Positions 1-11,791 of a DNA stretch of 64,000 bases are shown one piece after another; the stretch's first letter is position 1; each line of letters begins with the position of its first letter. The position numbers and the translations under genes are program-made. The notes below the pieces were generated by a model. The model saw only the letters and a list, made by a program, of their open reading frames with translations, was not told where the DNA came from and searched no databases. Location of the stretch: contig NZ_MTQO01000054.1 in the NCBI RefSeq assembly GCF_001984155.1, positions 310,001-374,000 of the forward strand, written 5' to 3'. Source of the DNA: Actinosynnema sp. ALI-1.44. GTDB taxonomy: Bacteria; Actinomycetota; Actinomycetes; Mycobacteriales; Pseudonocardiaceae.

Positions 1-98
1 AGGCCGACCCGGCGCGCCCACGCGCGGGAGTGCGACCTGGCTTCGGTCACGTTGGCGTTCCGCCGGGGCGGGTACGGCGGCAACAGGTCAAGCGTTAC
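1..98 (-). CDS. N-terminal fragment of a probable class I terpene synthase (partial)
   Basis: A minus-strand reading frame runs off the left edge of the window. It translates to a run containing PYPPRRNANV followed by EARSHSRAWARRVGL. This resembles the N-terminal signature of bacterial terpene cyclases, an aromatic/Pro-rich stretch followed by N-x(n)-EAR-x-H-x-x-W-A-x-x-x-G. Only about 30 residues are visible and the catalytic metal-binding motifs are outside the window. No ATG or GTG start with a ribosome site is clear. A TTG at position 83 is one possibility, and the 5' end may have been disturbed by the nearby cassette insertion. The family call rests on pattern memory of a short segment. 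Confidence 0.4.
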
Positions 99-152
99 AC
101 GAGGCAGCGTGGCACCGAGCCGGAAGCCGGTCCATTCATCGAACGCGTGAAC

Positions 153-248
153 TACTCGGCCAGGTACCGGAGCACGGCGAGCACCCGCCGGTGGTCGGTT
201 TCCGACGGTGGCAGGCCGAGCTTGGCGAAGATGCTGCTGATGTGCTTC
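153..248. repeat. 96-bp direct repeat, copy 1: orphan copy of the response-regulator 3' end
   Basis: Positions 153-248 match 1595-1690 at a constant offset of 1442 bp, with one mismatch (GGCC against CGCC near the left end). Copy 2 is the last 32 or so codons of the response-regulator gene. Copy 1 is a detached duplicate of the same C-terminal codons, ending in TAG where copy 2 ends in TAA. The sequences diverge abruptly on both sides. Together the copies bracket the HEPN gene, as attachment-site or target duplications do when an element inserts into the 3' end of a gene. Confidence 0.95.
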
Positions 249-312
249 CCGCTCTCGTGTGCCGGGTTCCGGATCGACGGACCTGGAATGTGGGCCGGTC
301 AGGAGATGGCTC

Positions 313-332
313 ATTCACCGATTGGAGTGAAT
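313..332. promoter_or_regulatory. Inverted repeat upstream of the HEPN gene
   Basis: ATTCAC and GTGAAT are arranged as a 6-bp inverted repeat with an 8-bp spacer, about 160 bp upstream of the HEPN gene and inside the putative cassette. It could be an operator. The rest of 249-493 shows no convincing gene. No regulator is encoded in the cassette, so the role is only a suggestion. Confidence 0.3.
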
Positions 333-493
333 CACTTCGCTGCTCAGGCCGAAGTGGCATGTGTCGTCGGCGAGGTGCGGAGTGAGATCTCGCTGGTGAG
401 CACCCGTTATCCGCTCCAGACAAGAATGGAGCCCCAGGCGCGTGCGGGCAGAGGCGACACTGGGGCGTTCGCTCTCAACGATAGCATCCCCGC

Positions 494-1582
494 ATGTCGG
501 ATGGCGAGATCGATGTGTCCGCAGTGTGGAGCACGCTCTCCGAACCGCGGATGACGCCGTACCTCCAGTCCGCGGAGAATGACCGAGAAACGGCGCTTGA
601 ACTCTACGTGTGGAGTGCCCGTGTCGCGGCGGCGGCCTTCGAGGTTGTCGGTCACCTTGAAGTCCTGCTGCGCAATGCGCTCGACCGCTGTCTCCGCAGT
701 CATTTTCGGGAGGAGCAATGCGGGATACCCTGGTTCTTGCTTCCCACACCTGGTGGCGAACATGTTGCTGATGCCGTGGCGGTGGTGCGTGAGCGACTTC
801 GGCCACTTGGGCAGGAGTCCCGTCACCAGATCGTCGCTGGGCTGAGTTTCGGGTTCTGGGCAGGACTGATCGGCCCCAAGTACGAGGACTTGTGGCGGGA
901 ATGTATCCATCGAGCCTTCCCGAACTCGTCGGGCAAGCGCAAGCAGATAGCAATCGCCGTGGAGCGTGTGCGTAGGTTTCGAAACCGGCTCGCTCACCAC
1001 GATTCCACGATCAATGTGGACATACCGTTCGAGTATCGCCAGGCGATCGAGCTCGCCTCGTGCATCGATGCGGACGCGGCGAAGTGGCTTGAGCGTTGCG
1101 GCAATGTGATGGCTGTGTACGCGCAGCGGCCGATCAAGGCCTGTGACACCGTTGTGGTGCCTGCCAAGCAGGCATGGCAGGTCTACCAGGATTGCTGTGC
1201 CTATCTGTGCCAGCCCGGACGGGCTTTCCGGCCGGTCGAACGCATCGCCTTCTACCTGGACCGGGAGATCAAGCCGGAGGTTCCTGCTGTGGCGCACCGG
1301 CGTGACAACGTCGAATGGTCGCGGGACGCAGCCTCTCGTCTGAGGGACTCGACGGACCGAAACGACCGGAAGATCGCCAAGGTGATCGACTCGACGATCG
1401 ACAGTTGGACGGGCGGCCGCTATCAAGTCTTCCTGCTGACCGCTCCCGGGCACCCGGACCATCGACGGCTGAAGGTGCCACTACCGCACAATGGCACAGG
1501 TCGTGGCTCAGCCTTCGTGCAGAAACAACGATACGTCTCACTTCACTCGCTCGAAACAGCATCGACCACAGCCGATGTCTGA
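494..1582 (+). CDS. Abi-like HEPN-domain protein, probable ribonuclease toxin
   Basis: The 362-residue protein is predicted to be soluble, with no signal peptide or membrane segment. Residues 25-175 are helical and contain the HEPN signature R-x4-H as R163-N-R-L-A-H168. They also contain an early LEVLLRNALD helix typical of Abi_2/Abi-like families. HEPN proteins are metal-independent RNases that often act in abortive infection. The C-terminal half (about 180-362) is unassigned and becomes basic and low in structure near the end. The gene stands alone between the two copies of a 96-bp repeat and has no antitoxin beside it, so it may be self-controlled or triggered. Function as a phage-defence RNase is inferred from the family, not shown. 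Confidence 0.7.
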   Translation: MSDGEIDVSAVWSTLSEPRMTPYLQSAENDRETALELYVWSARVAAAAFEVVGHLEVLLRNALDRCLRSHFREEQCGIPWFLLPTPGGEHVADAVAVVRERLRPLGQESRHQIVAGLSFGFWAGLIGPKYEDLWRECIHRAFPNSSGKRKQIAIAVERVRRFRNRLAHHDSTINVDIPFEYRQAIELASCIDADAAKWLERCGNVMAVYAQRPIKACDTVVVPAKQAWQVYQDCCAYLCQPGRAFRPVERIAFYLDREIKPEVPAVAHRRDNVEWSRDAASRLRDSTDRNDRKIAKVIDSTIDSWTGGRYQVFLLTAPGHPDHRRLKVPLPHNGTGRGSAFVQKQRYVSLHSLETASTTADV

Positions 1583-1593
1583 TACTTGTCGCC

Positions 1594-2238
1594 TTACTCC
1601 GCCAGGTACCGGAGCACGGCGAGCACCCGCCGGTGGTCGGTTTCCGACGGTGGCAGGCCGAGCTTGGCGAAGATGCTGCTGATGTGCTTCTCCACCGAGC
1701 CCTCGCTGATGAACAGCGTCTTGGCGATCGCCGTGTTCGTCCGGCCCTCGGCCATCAGGCCGAGCACTTCGCGTTCCCTGGCGGTGAGCGCGGACAGGTC
1801 CTGTGACCGGCGGCTCGCGCCGAGGACCTGGGTCACCACCTCGGGATCGAGCACGGTCCCGCCCGCCGCGATCTGGTCACACGCGGACATGAAGTCGCGC
1901 ACGTCGGCCACGCGGTCCTTGAGCAGGTACCCGACTCCGCGAGCCCCGCCTGCCAGCAGTTCCGACGCGTACCGCGTCTCGATGTGCTGGGAGAACACGA
2001 GCAGTCCCACCGAGGGGTGCGACTGCCGCACGGCCAAGGCCGCGCGGACACCCTCGTCGGTGAAGGTCGGTGGCATCCGGACGTCGACAACGGCGATGTC
2101 CGGGACGTGTTCGGCGACCACGGCCGTGAGCTCGTCGCCGGTGGTGACGGTCGCCAGCACTTCATGGCCGCGTGTGGTCAGCAGCAGCGACAAGCCGTCC
2201 CGCAGCACGGCGCTGTCCTCCGCGATGACGATCCTCAT
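1594..2238 (-). CDS. NarL/LuxR-family two-component response regulator
   Basis: The 214-aa protein has a receiver domain at residues 1-115, with acidic pair E7/D8, phospho-acceptor D52 in VVDVRMPP, S83 and K107. A GerE/LuxR helix-turn-helix follows at about 148-208 (LTAREREVLGLMAEG ... ISEGSVEKHISSIFAKLGL). The start codon overlaps the stop of the upstream histidine kinase gene by 4 bp, so the two are co-translated as a cognate pair. The last 32 codons are the sequence duplicated at 153-248. The gene is intact despite the insertion next to its stop. Targets are unknown. The pair resembles LiaRS/DesKR-type envelope-stress systems. Confidence 0.93.
   Translation of the reverse strand: MRIVIAEDSAVLRDGLSLLLTTRGHEVLATVTTGDELTAVVAEHVPDIAVVDVRMPPTFTDEGVRAALAVRQSHPSVGLLVFSQHIETRYASELLAGGARGVGYLLKDRVADVRDFMSACDQIAAGGTVLDPEVVTQVLGASRRSQDLSALTAREREVLGLMAEGRTNTAIAKTLFISEGSVEKHISSIFAKLGLPPSETDHRRVLAVLRYLAE
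1595..1690. repeat. 96-bp direct repeat, copy 2: in-place 3' end of the response-regulator gene
   Basis: This is the native copy inside the regulator's coding region, 95 of 96 bases identical to 153-248. The neighbouring HEPN gene ends 12 bp before it. Confidence 0.95.
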
Positions 2239-3440
2239 GCCGGGAATGAGATCACGACCTCGGTCGGGCCACCCCGCGGGCTGGTCACCGTCACCGTTCC
2301 GTCCACTGTGGCTACACGTTCCCGCAGACCGGCCAGCCCCGCGCCCGGTTTCACCGCCGCCCCGCCGATGCCGTTGTCGGACACCACGATCCGTGGTCCC
2401 GGCGCGGTGACGGACACCGACGCGTTGGTGGCGTGCGAGTGCTTGACGACGTTGGTGAGCAGCTCCGCCGTGCAGAAGTAGGCGATCATCTCGATCGCCT
2501 GCGGCGGCCGCTCGTCCAGCGACACCGACAGCGACACCGGGATCGGGCTGCGGGAGGCCAGTGTGGCCAGTGCGGCGTCCAGCCCTTTGTCCAATGCGGC
2601 CGGATGGATGCCCCTGGCCAGGTCACGCACCTCGACGAGGGCTTCCTTGGCGTTGGCGTGCGCGAGGTCGACCAACTTGCGGGTCGTGGTCAGGTCCGGG
2701 TCGCCCTCCAGTTCCTCCTTGACCATGCCCAGGTGCATCGCCAGCGCGACCATGCGCGCCTGGGTGCCGTCATGCAGGTCCCGTTCGATCTGACGCAGCC
2801 GCGCGGCGGCGTCGTCGACGGCGTGTGCCCGCGTTTCCTCCAGGTCACGCACGCGTTGGCTGAGCGTCGTCGCGCTGAGCAGTCCCTTGAGCAACAACCG
2901 GTCGATGAACACGAGGCCGCGCGTCACCCACGGCGCGGCCAACAGCAGCAGCACTCCGACGAGAGCCAGGAGGATGGCGTTGGGCCAGGTGTCGATCTTG
3001 GTGTCGGTGAACGGCATGCCGAGCTTGTCGTCCAACGCGAACCAGTACGTGAGATGCGTGAGCATGAACAGCCCGTACAGCCAGAACGCTCCGCTCAGCA
3101 CGAAGGTGGCCACACCGAGCGGGGCCTTGAGCACGACGTAGAACACCGCTCGCCAGCTCGCCCCGTCGAGGAGCACCGCCGGGATGATGCCGCGCCGTGG
3201 CTTGGGCGGGGCGGGCTTGGTGATGTCCAGCTTCAGCAGGGACCTGGCCATGCTGCGGTAGGTGTTGCCGAGACCGCGCGCGATCAACAAGCCGAGCGCG
3301 GCCAGCGGCAACCCGATGAACGTGATCGACAGCGCCGAGCCGACGACGAGCGGCGCGAGCATGAGCACCAGGCCGACCAGGCACAGGGGCAGGCACGCGA
3401 GTACGTAGAGCACCTCGGCCCCGGTCCTCCTGGTGAACAT
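2235..3440 (-). CDS. Sensor histidine kinase (HisKA_3 type) with N-terminal membrane sensor
   Basis: The 401-residue protein has two N-terminal hydrophobic hairpins (about 10-55 and 95-130) and another membrane pair near 150-180. This is the arrangement of the putative Sensor domain found in actinobacterial kinases. A HisKA_3 dimerisation domain follows, with the phospho-acceptor His at about residue 223 in RDLHDGTQ, and then a HATPase_c domain. The ATPase domain has an N-box (ELLTNVVKHSHA), G1 (SDNGIGGA) and a glycine-rich GAGLAGLRERV. The GTG/ATG-type coupling with the response regulator indicates a cognate pair. The signal is unknown. The membrane-embedded sensor with little extracellular sequence suggests envelope sensing. 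Confidence 0.93.
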   Translation of the reverse strand: MFTRRTGAEVLYVLACLPLCLVGLVLMLAPLVVGSALSITFIGLPLAALGLLIARGLGNTYRSMARSLLKLDITKPAPPKPRRGIIPAVLLDGASWRAVFYVVLKAPLGVATFVLSGAFWLYGLFMLTHLTYWFALDDKLGMPFTDTKIDTWPNAILLALVGVLLLLAAPWVTRGLVFIDRLLLKGLLSATTLSQRVRDLEETRAHAVDDAAARLRQIERDLHDGTQARMVALAMHLGMVKEELEGDPDLTTTRKLVDLAHANAKEALVEVRDLARGIHPAALDKGLDAALATLASRSPIPVSLSVSLDERPPQAIEMIAYFCTAELLTNVVKHSHATNASVSVTAPGPRIVVSDNGIGGAAVKPGAGLAGLRERVATVDGTVTVTSPRGGPTEVVISFPA

Positions 3441-3494
3441 GTCACCAAGCCTGCCGCACGCTGGGGCGACGTACGACCCAGGTAGCCCCCACGG

Positions 3495-4106
3495 CTACTC
3501 GGCGGCCAGCCTGGCCCCGAACCCGACGAGCACCGTGCCCATCACGCCGTCGACGGCGCGCCGCACGCGCGGCCGCCGCAGCAGGTGCCCGATCGCGGAG
3601 AAGCCGACCGAGTACATCGCCATCCACCCGAAGCTCACCACGGCGGTGGTCGCCACCAGAGCGACCGCGAGCAGCGGTGACGAACCCGGCGTGATGAACT
3701 GCGGCAGCAGCGCGGACGTGAACAGCGCGGTCTTCGGGTTGAGGGCGTTGGTCAGCAGCCCTTCCCGGTAGGCGTTGCGGACCGGCCGTCCCGCCCGCGG
3801 TGCGTCCGGGGCCGGTGAGCCCCGGAAAGCCGCGATCAGCGCGCGCGTCCCCAGGTAGCAGAGGTACGCGACGCCGACCCACTTGACGACGGCGAACGCG
3901 ACGACGGAGGAGGCCAGCACCGCGGCGATCCCGGCGACCGACGCCGCGCCCCACGCCAGCTGGCCGGTACTGCACCCCAGAGCTGTCAGCAGCCCGGCCC
4001 GGCGGCCGGACGAGACCGAGTTCTTGATCACCACGGCCGTGTCCGGGCCGGGCACCAGCGCGGCGAGCAACGCCACACCGGCGAACGCGAGCAGTGCACT
4101 CAACAT
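3495..4106 (-). CDS. LysE/RhtB-family amino-acid exporter
   Basis: The 203-aa integral membrane protein has six predicted helices. It carries the family signature near the N-terminus, a GPDTAVVIKNSVSSGRRAGL loop after the first helix. LysE/RhtB proteins export amino acids such as lysine or threonine. The length is normal for the family. The gene is monocistronic, converging on nothing and divergent from rpsO. The substrate cannot be deduced. Confidence 0.9.
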   Translation of the reverse strand: MLSALLAFAGVALLAALVPGPDTAVVIKNSVSSGRRAGLLTALGCSTGQLAWGAASVAGIAAVLASSVVAFAVVKWVGVAYLCYLGTRALIAAFRGSPAPDAPRAGRPVRNAYREGLLTNALNPKTALFTSALLPQFITPGSSPLLAVALVATTAVVSFGWMAMYSVGFSAIGHLLRRPRVRRAVDGVMGTVLVGFGARLAAE

Positions 4107-4218
4107 CGGGTCAGGTTACTGACCTGCGGGAAATATGCACGAGCGTTCGAGTGCCGGGATTCAGTAGAATGGGTCCCAGTGGTGAACTGCCTGATCCGAG
4201 CGTGTGGTGCCCGCTCGG

Positions 4219-4250
4219 TTGCCTGCGTGCGCATCGGTCCTGATACCCTT
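4219..4250 (+). promoter_or_regulatory. Candidate promoter for rpsO-pnp
   Basis: TTGCCT at 4219-4224 is followed after 17 bp by GATACC at 4242-4247, with TACCCT overlapping as an alternative -10. It lies about 100 bp upstream of rpsO in the 243-bp gap after the divergent LysE gene. The spacing fits a housekeeping sigma factor. Confidence 0.4.
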
Positions 4251-4349
4251 CGTAGTTGGGTCCTGCTGTGGTCCGTGGCGGCTGGTACCGACTAACGCCT
4301 CTTCACGAGGCGTCCTCACGGGACAGAGAAGAGAACAAGGAGAACACGC

Positions 4350-4619
4350 GTGGCGCTGACCACCGACCAGAAGAAGACGATCCTCGGCGAGTACGGCTTG
4401 CACGACTCGGACACCGGATCACCCGAGGCGCAGGTCGCGCTGCTGACCAAGCGGATCAGCGACCTGACCCGGCACCTTCAGGAGCACAAGCACGACCACC
4501 ACTCCCGCCGCGGCCTGCTGCTGCTGGTGGGACGCCGCCGCCGGTTGCTCAACTACGTGGCCAAGGTGGACATCCAGCGGTACCGGTCGCTGATCCAGCG
4601 GCTCGGCCTCCGCAGGTGA
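4350..4619 (+). CDS. rpsO: 30S ribosomal protein bS15
   Basis: The 89-aa protein has the normal length and full bS15 sequence, including [16 protein letters not shown], the [15 protein letters not shown] segment and the C-terminal LIQRLGLRR. It is a primary 16S rRNA binder needed early in 30S platform assembly. The start is GTG, with an AAGGAG ribosome site 8 bp upstream. It lies directly before pnp, the order conserved across bacteria, and the S15 and PNPase genes are usually co-transcribed and autoregulated. Confidence 0.98.
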   Translation: MALTTDQKKTILGEYGLHDSDTGSPEAQVALLTKRISDLTRHLQEHKHDHHSRRGLLLLVGRRRRLLNYVAKVDIQRYRSLIQRLGLRR

Positions 4620-4624
4620 GCTCG

Positions 4625-4657
4625 GGAGGGGGAGCGGCTGACGGCCGCTCCCCCTCC
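4625..4657 (+). terminator. 14-bp perfect hairpin between rpsO and pnp
   Basis: A perfect 14-bp inverted repeat (4625-4638 and 4644-4657, loop TGACG) begins just after the rpsO stop. No T-run follows, so it may act as an RNA-processing site or partial terminator rather than a full stop. In E. coli a hairpin in the pnp leader is cut by RNase III for PNPase autoregulation. The same role here is inference. Confidence 0.75.
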
Positions 4658-4837
4658 GCACATTGACAAGAACAAGAAGGGCTTGGCGGACGGGGCAGTA
4701 TCTGCGCCGGTCCTCGGTAGTGGCTTCCGGGTAGCAAAGAGGAACCCGGGGGCTTCGATCGAAGACCGGCCTCGTCCACACCGCGTCGACGGCGGAAGTT
4801 CCGACCGCGGGCCCGTTAGACGAGGAGAAACAACTAC

Positions 4838-7098
4838 ATGACTGACTCCCAGGAAGCTGGGGTCCACGAGACCACTGCCGTGATCGACAACGGCAAGTAC
4901 GGCACGCGCACGGTCCGTTTCGAGACCGGTCGCATCGCCAAGCAGGCAGCGGGCAGCGTCGTGGCCTACCTCGACGAGGAGACCATGCTGCTGTCGGCGA
5001 CCACCGCGTCGAAGCACCCGAAGGAGCACTTCGACTTCTTCCCGCTGACGGTGGACGTCGAGGAGCGGATGTACTCCGTCGGCCGCATCCCCGGCGCGTT
5101 CTTCCGCCGTGAGGGCCGTCCCTCCACCGACGCCATCCTGGCCTGCCGGCTGATCGACCGGCCGCTGCGCCCGTCCTTCGTGGACGGCCTGCGCAACGAG
5201 ATCCAGGTCGTCGTCACGGTGATGAGCCTGGCCCCGCAGGACCTGTACGACGTCGTGGCGATCAACGCCGCGTCCGCGTCCACCCAGCTCGCCGGCCTGC
5301 CGTTCTCCGGCCCGGTCGGTGCCGTGCGCGTGGCGCTCGTCGAGGGCCAGTGGATCGCGTTCCCGACCCACGAGCAGCTCCAGACCGCCGTGTTCGACAT
5401 GGTCGTCGCGGGCCGCAACGTCGGCGACGACGTGGCGATCATGATGGTCGAGGCCGAGGCGACCGAGAACGTCATCGACCTGATCGGTGAGGGCGGCACC
5501 GCGCCGACCGAGCAGATCGTGGCCGAGGGCCTCGAGGCCGCCAAGCCGTTCCTGCGCGCGCTGTGCGACGCCCAGCAGGAGTTGGCCGACCGGGCTGCCA
5601 AGGCCACCGGCGAGTTCCCGGTGTTCCCGGCCTACCAGCCGGACGCGTACGAGGCCGTCGAGGCGGCCGCGTCGGTCAAGCTGGCCGAGGCGCTGTCCAT
5701 CGCGGGCAAGCAGGACCGTGAGGCCGCGATCGACGAGGTCAAGGCCGGTGTGCTCGAGTCCGTCGGCGAGCGCGAGGAGTTCGAAGGCCGCGAGAAGGAG
5801 CTCGGCGCGGCGTTCCGTTCGCTGAACAAGAAGCTGGTCCGCCAGCGGATCCTGCGGGACAAGGTCCGCATCGACGGCCGTGGCCTGACCGACATCCGCC
5901 AGCTGTCCGCCGAGGTCGCCGTGATCCCGCGGGCGCACGGTTCGGCGCTGTTCGAGCGCGGCGAGACCCAGATCCTGGGTGTCACCACGCTGAACATGCT
6001 GCGGATGGAGCAGCAGATCGACTCGCTGTCGCCGGAGACGCACAAGCGTTACCTGCACCACTACAACTTCCCGCCGTACTCGACCGGTGAGACCGGCCGC
6101 GTCGGCTCGCCCAAGCGCCGCGAGATCGGCCACGGCGCGCTCGCCGAGCGTGCCCTGGTTCCGGTGCTGCCCAAGCGGGACGAGTTCCCGTACGCGCTGC
6201 GTCAGGTGTCGGAGGCGTTGGGCTCCAACGGTTCCACCTCGATGGGCTCGGTCTGTGCGTCCACCCTGTCGCTGCTCAACGCCGGTGTGCCGCTGAAGGC
6301 CCCGGTCGCGGGTATCGCGATGGGCCTGGTGTCCGACGAGGTCGACGGCAAGACCGAGTACGTGGCGCTGACCGACATCCTCGGTGCCGAGGACGCGTTC
6401 GGTGACATGGACTTCAAGGTCGCCGGCACCAAGGACTTCGTGACCGCGCTGCAGCTGGACACGAAGCTCGACGGCATCCCGTCCGAGGTCCTGGCCGCCG
6501 CGCTGAAGCAGGCGTACGACGCCCGGCTGACCATCCTCGAGGTGATCGCCGAGGCGATCGACAAGCCGGACGAGATGAGCGCCTACGCGCCGCGCGTGAC
6601 CAGCGTGAAGATCCCGGTCGACAAGATCGGCGAGGTGATCGGGCCGAAGGGCAAGATGATCAACTCGATCACCGAGGAGACCGGCGCCGACATCTCGATC
6701 GAGGACGACGGCACGATCTACGTCGGTGCGGCGGACGGCCCGTCCGCGGAGGCGGCGATCTCCAAGATCAACGCCATCGCCAACCCGCAGCTGCCGAAGG
6801 TCGGCGAGCGCTTCCTCGGCACGGTCGTCAAGACCGCGGCGTTCGGCGCGTTCGTCTCCCTGCTGCCGGGCAAGGACGGCTTGGTGCACATCTCCAAGCT
6901 GGGCAACGGCAAGCGCATCGGCAAGGTCGAGGACGTCGTGAAGGTCGGCGACAAGCTCCGCGTGGAGATCGCCGACATCGACTCGCGCGGCAAGATCAGC
7001 CTGGTGCTGGTGAAGGAAGAGGACGCCGAGAAGAAGGCCGACGAGGCCACCACGGCGGCGACGGACGAGAAGGCATCGGCAGAGGAGCCCGCGACCAC

Positions 7099-7102
<4 letters not shown>
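4838..7102 (+). CDS. pnp: Polynucleotide phosphorylase (3'-5' RNA degradation)
   Basis: The 754-aa protein has two RNase PH-like domains (about 20-240 and 340-560), a KH domain near 584-640 with the GPKGK loop, and an S1 domain near 656-725. The second RNase PH domain contains [23 protein letters not shown]. It degrades RNA phosphorolytically and can also add 3' tails. In actinomycetes it works with RNase J and RNase E, and rnj is encoded at 34919 in this window. The ATG is preceded by AGGAG. The stop overlaps the GTG of pepR by 4 bp. A long reverse-strand open frame over this gene is a codon-bias shadow. Confidence 0.98.
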
Positions 7103-9646
<2,544 letters not shown>

Positions 9647-9663
9647 CGCGTACAGGAGGAGCA

Positions 9664-10506
9664 GTGTCACTCCACACCACCAACACCTCCATCCGAACGC
9701 TCGACGGGCTGTACCTTGACGGCACATTGGTTGTGCCCGAAGCCAAGTCTGGCCGGGGTGTTGTGTTCGTCCATGGCGGCGGCGTCACCAGGGAAGAAGG
9801 TGGCTTCTTCACACGTCTCGCCGATGGCCTTGGTACCGCGGGAGTGTCGACGCTTCGATACGACCTTCGTGGCCACGGAGAAAGCGAAGGTCTGCAACAA
9901 GAAGCGACGCTGGCTGCGCACCTCAACGACATCCGCGTCGCCATTGCGCGCCTGCGCGAATCCACCGGTGTCGAAGCGGTCAGCCTGCTGGGGGCCAGTT
10001 TTGGTGGTGGACTCTGCGCTTACTACGCCGCCAAGAGGCCAGAAGAACTGACCAGACTGGTTCTACTGAACCCGCAGCTGAACTACAAAGACCGCTACAT
10101 AGACCAGAAGCCGCACTGGGCAAACGACCACCTGAACGACGATGCCGCCCTGCGACTCAAGGAGACGGGCTACCTCAGCCACTCGCCGACCGTGAAGCAC
10201 GGGCGGGCCGTGTTGAACGAGGCCTTCTGGATCAGGCCGAACCTCGTACTCGGCGAGATCGAAGCACCGACACTGATCGTTCACGGCACCGCCGACACGT
10301 TCGTGTCGATCGACGCGTCGCGTGCGGCTGCGCGACAACTTCGGATCGAGCATGAACTGGTGGAGATCGAGGGCGCGCAGCACGGGTTCGCGGTGCATGA
10401 CGATCCGCAGTACCTGAACCCGCAGAGCCAGGAATGGCAGGCGTTCGTCATCCAGACAGTGACCGGGTGGATCCTGCCGAGCCAGGCGGACAACACATCC
10501 TCCTGA
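9664..10506 (+). CDS. Alpha/beta hydrolase
   Basis: The 280-aa protein has the oxyanion HGGG-like segment (VHGGGVTREEGG) and a nucleophile elbow GASFGGG. It also has an Asp in HGTADTFVS and a His in GAQHGFAVHD, which is a complete Ser-Asp-His triad. The GTG start has AGGAGG 5 bp upstream. It lies 17 bp after the preceding gene, so it may be the last gene of the pnp operon. No signal peptide was seen. The substrate is unknown; the family includes esterases and acyl-transfer enzymes. Confidence 0.88.
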   Translation: MSLHTTNTSIRTLDGLYLDGTLVVPEAKSGRGVVFVHGGGVTREEGGFFTRLADGLGTAGVSTLRYDLRGHGESEGLQQEATLAAHLNDIRVAIARLRESTGVEAVSLLGASFGGGLCAYYAAKRPEELTRLVLLNPQLNYKDRYIDQKPHWANDHLNDDAALRLKETGYLSHSPTVKHGRAVLNEAFWIRPNLVLGEIEAPTLIVHGTADTFVSIDASRAAARQLRIEHELVEIEGAQHGFAVHDDPQYLNPQSQEWQAFVIQTVTGWILPSQADNTSS

Positions 10507-10548
10507 GCGTTAGTCTGGGTACCGGACTCCGCGTGGATGGGGTGTGCA

Positions 10549-11778
10549 ATGAACTTCGATATCGACCCAGTCCTACCAGTCGGAACACGGATCAAGCACT
10601 TCCGTGAACGTGCCGGAATGTCCAGGCCGGTCCTGGCAGGTCTTGTGGGGAAGACCGCCGAATGGTTGAAAGCAGTGGAGAACGGGCGGTTGCGGGCTCC
10701 CCGCCTGGACCTGCTGCTTCGGATTGCTCAGGCACTTGAGCTCGAAGATCTCGCTGTCCTCACCGGTGACGGTGTCGCTGTTCCAGTCCGTGTCTTCGCA
10801 GGGCAACGACATGCCGCGCTGTCGGCTGTGCAATCGGCGCTGACCGACTACCGGGTCACCCCGGTGGTTACGCGTTCTCCTAGTACTGAGCACCTCGCGA
10901 TGCGCCTGCAGCAGGCATGGGCTGTGCGGCATGCGAGTCCTGACCACCGCACTCAATTGGGCGCATTGCTTCCCGATCTCATTCGCGACGCACAGACCGC
11001 GGCCCGCGCGACCAGTGCTGACAGTGCGCGTCAAGCCCGGCGTGTCTTGGCTGGTGTCTATCGATTGGCCGACTTCTACGTCGCGTATCAGCCTGCGCCT
11101 GAGCTGGTCTGGATGGTGGCGGACCGTGCGATGGCTGAAGCCCGATTGGCTGACGATCCTTACGCGCATGCGGCTGGTGCCTGGGCCATGGTGCAGGCGC
11201 TTCGCGACGCTGGCCGGTGGGAAGAGGCTGTGCAGTTGGCTACGGATGCTATCCGGCAACTCGTACCTTTCCTCGGCACTTCTCCCGATGACTGGCGTGG
11301 GATCTCAGGCGCACTGGAAGCTGAGATCGCCTACGTGCACGCACGTCGCGGTCGAAGCGGTGCGGCATGGGAGCACTGGGAGCGCGCCAACGCCGTGGCA
11401 CTGCGCCTTGGTCCGGAATACCGTCATGTCCAGACCTCCTTCTCCCAGGCTGTGATGAGTGCGCACATGACGACCATCGGTGTCGAGTTGCGTCGCCCTG
11501 GCGAAGCGTTGCGGGCGGCGGAGTCCTTCGATGCTGATTCGATCACCTCGTTGCCTCGGCGCAGCCGACACCTGATCGAGGTTGCCCGTGGACATCATCA
11601 GCGTGATGAAAGGGCATCGGTGTTCGCGATGCTTTCTTCAGCTGAGCGAGTCGCCGACGAAACGATCAAGTACAACGGTCATGCTCGTGACATGTTGCTC
11701 GACTTGAACGCACGACCGCCATCGGGAATGCGTGAGGATGTCCGGAGTCTGTGCAGGCGTGTCGGTGTTGCTGCTTAA
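10549..11778 (+). CDS. XRE-family regulator with C-terminal TPR-like region
   Basis: This protein of about 409 residues has an N-terminal Cro/C1-type helix-turn-helix (residues 10-65, RERAGMSRPVLAGLVGKTAEWLKAVENGR). An alpha-helical, Ala-rich region follows that looks like the TPR domain of actinobacterial XRE/ARPP-type regulators. An upstream in-frame ATG at 10537 exists, but the start at 10549 has the better-spaced G-rich ribosome site. Such regulators commonly control small adjacent genes, here the pair at 11865-12433. The ligand, if any, is unknown. Confidence 0.85.
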   Translation: MNFDIDPVLPVGTRIKHFRERAGMSRPVLAGLVGKTAEWLKAVENGRLRAPRLDLLLRIAQALELEDLAVLTGDGVAVPVRVFAGQRHAALSAVQSALTDYRVTPVVTRSPSTEHLAMRLQQAWAVRHASPDHRTQLGALLPDLIRDAQTAARATSADSARQARRVLAGVYRLADFYVAYQPAPELVWMVADRAMAEARLADDPYAHAAGAWAMVQALRDAGRWEEAVQLATDAIRQLVPFLGTSPDDWRGISGALEAEIAYVHARRGRSGAAWEHWERANAVALRLGPEYRHVQTSFSQAVMSAHMTTIGVELRRPGEALRAAESFDADSITSLPRRSRHLIEVARGHHQRDERASVFAMLSSAERVADETIKYNGHARDMLLDLNARPPSGMREDVRSLCRRVGVAA

Positions 11779-11791
11779 CTCGGTCGAGTGA

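Noticed and set aside
30-554. Plus-strand open frame at the left edge, 174 codons
   Set aside because: It crosses the duplicated 3' end of the response-regulator gene and overlaps the HEPN start. Its composition is that of a GC-bias shadow and no ribosome site or family match is visible.
407-1462. Long minus-strand frame opposite the HEPN gene
   Set aside because: It lies antisense to a gene with a recognisable HEPN motif and has no domain signature.
4553-6889. 778-codon minus-strand frame over pnp
   Set aside because: It is a codon-bias shadow of the well-recognised pnp gene. The translation is Arg/Asp/Gly-rich and lacks motifs.
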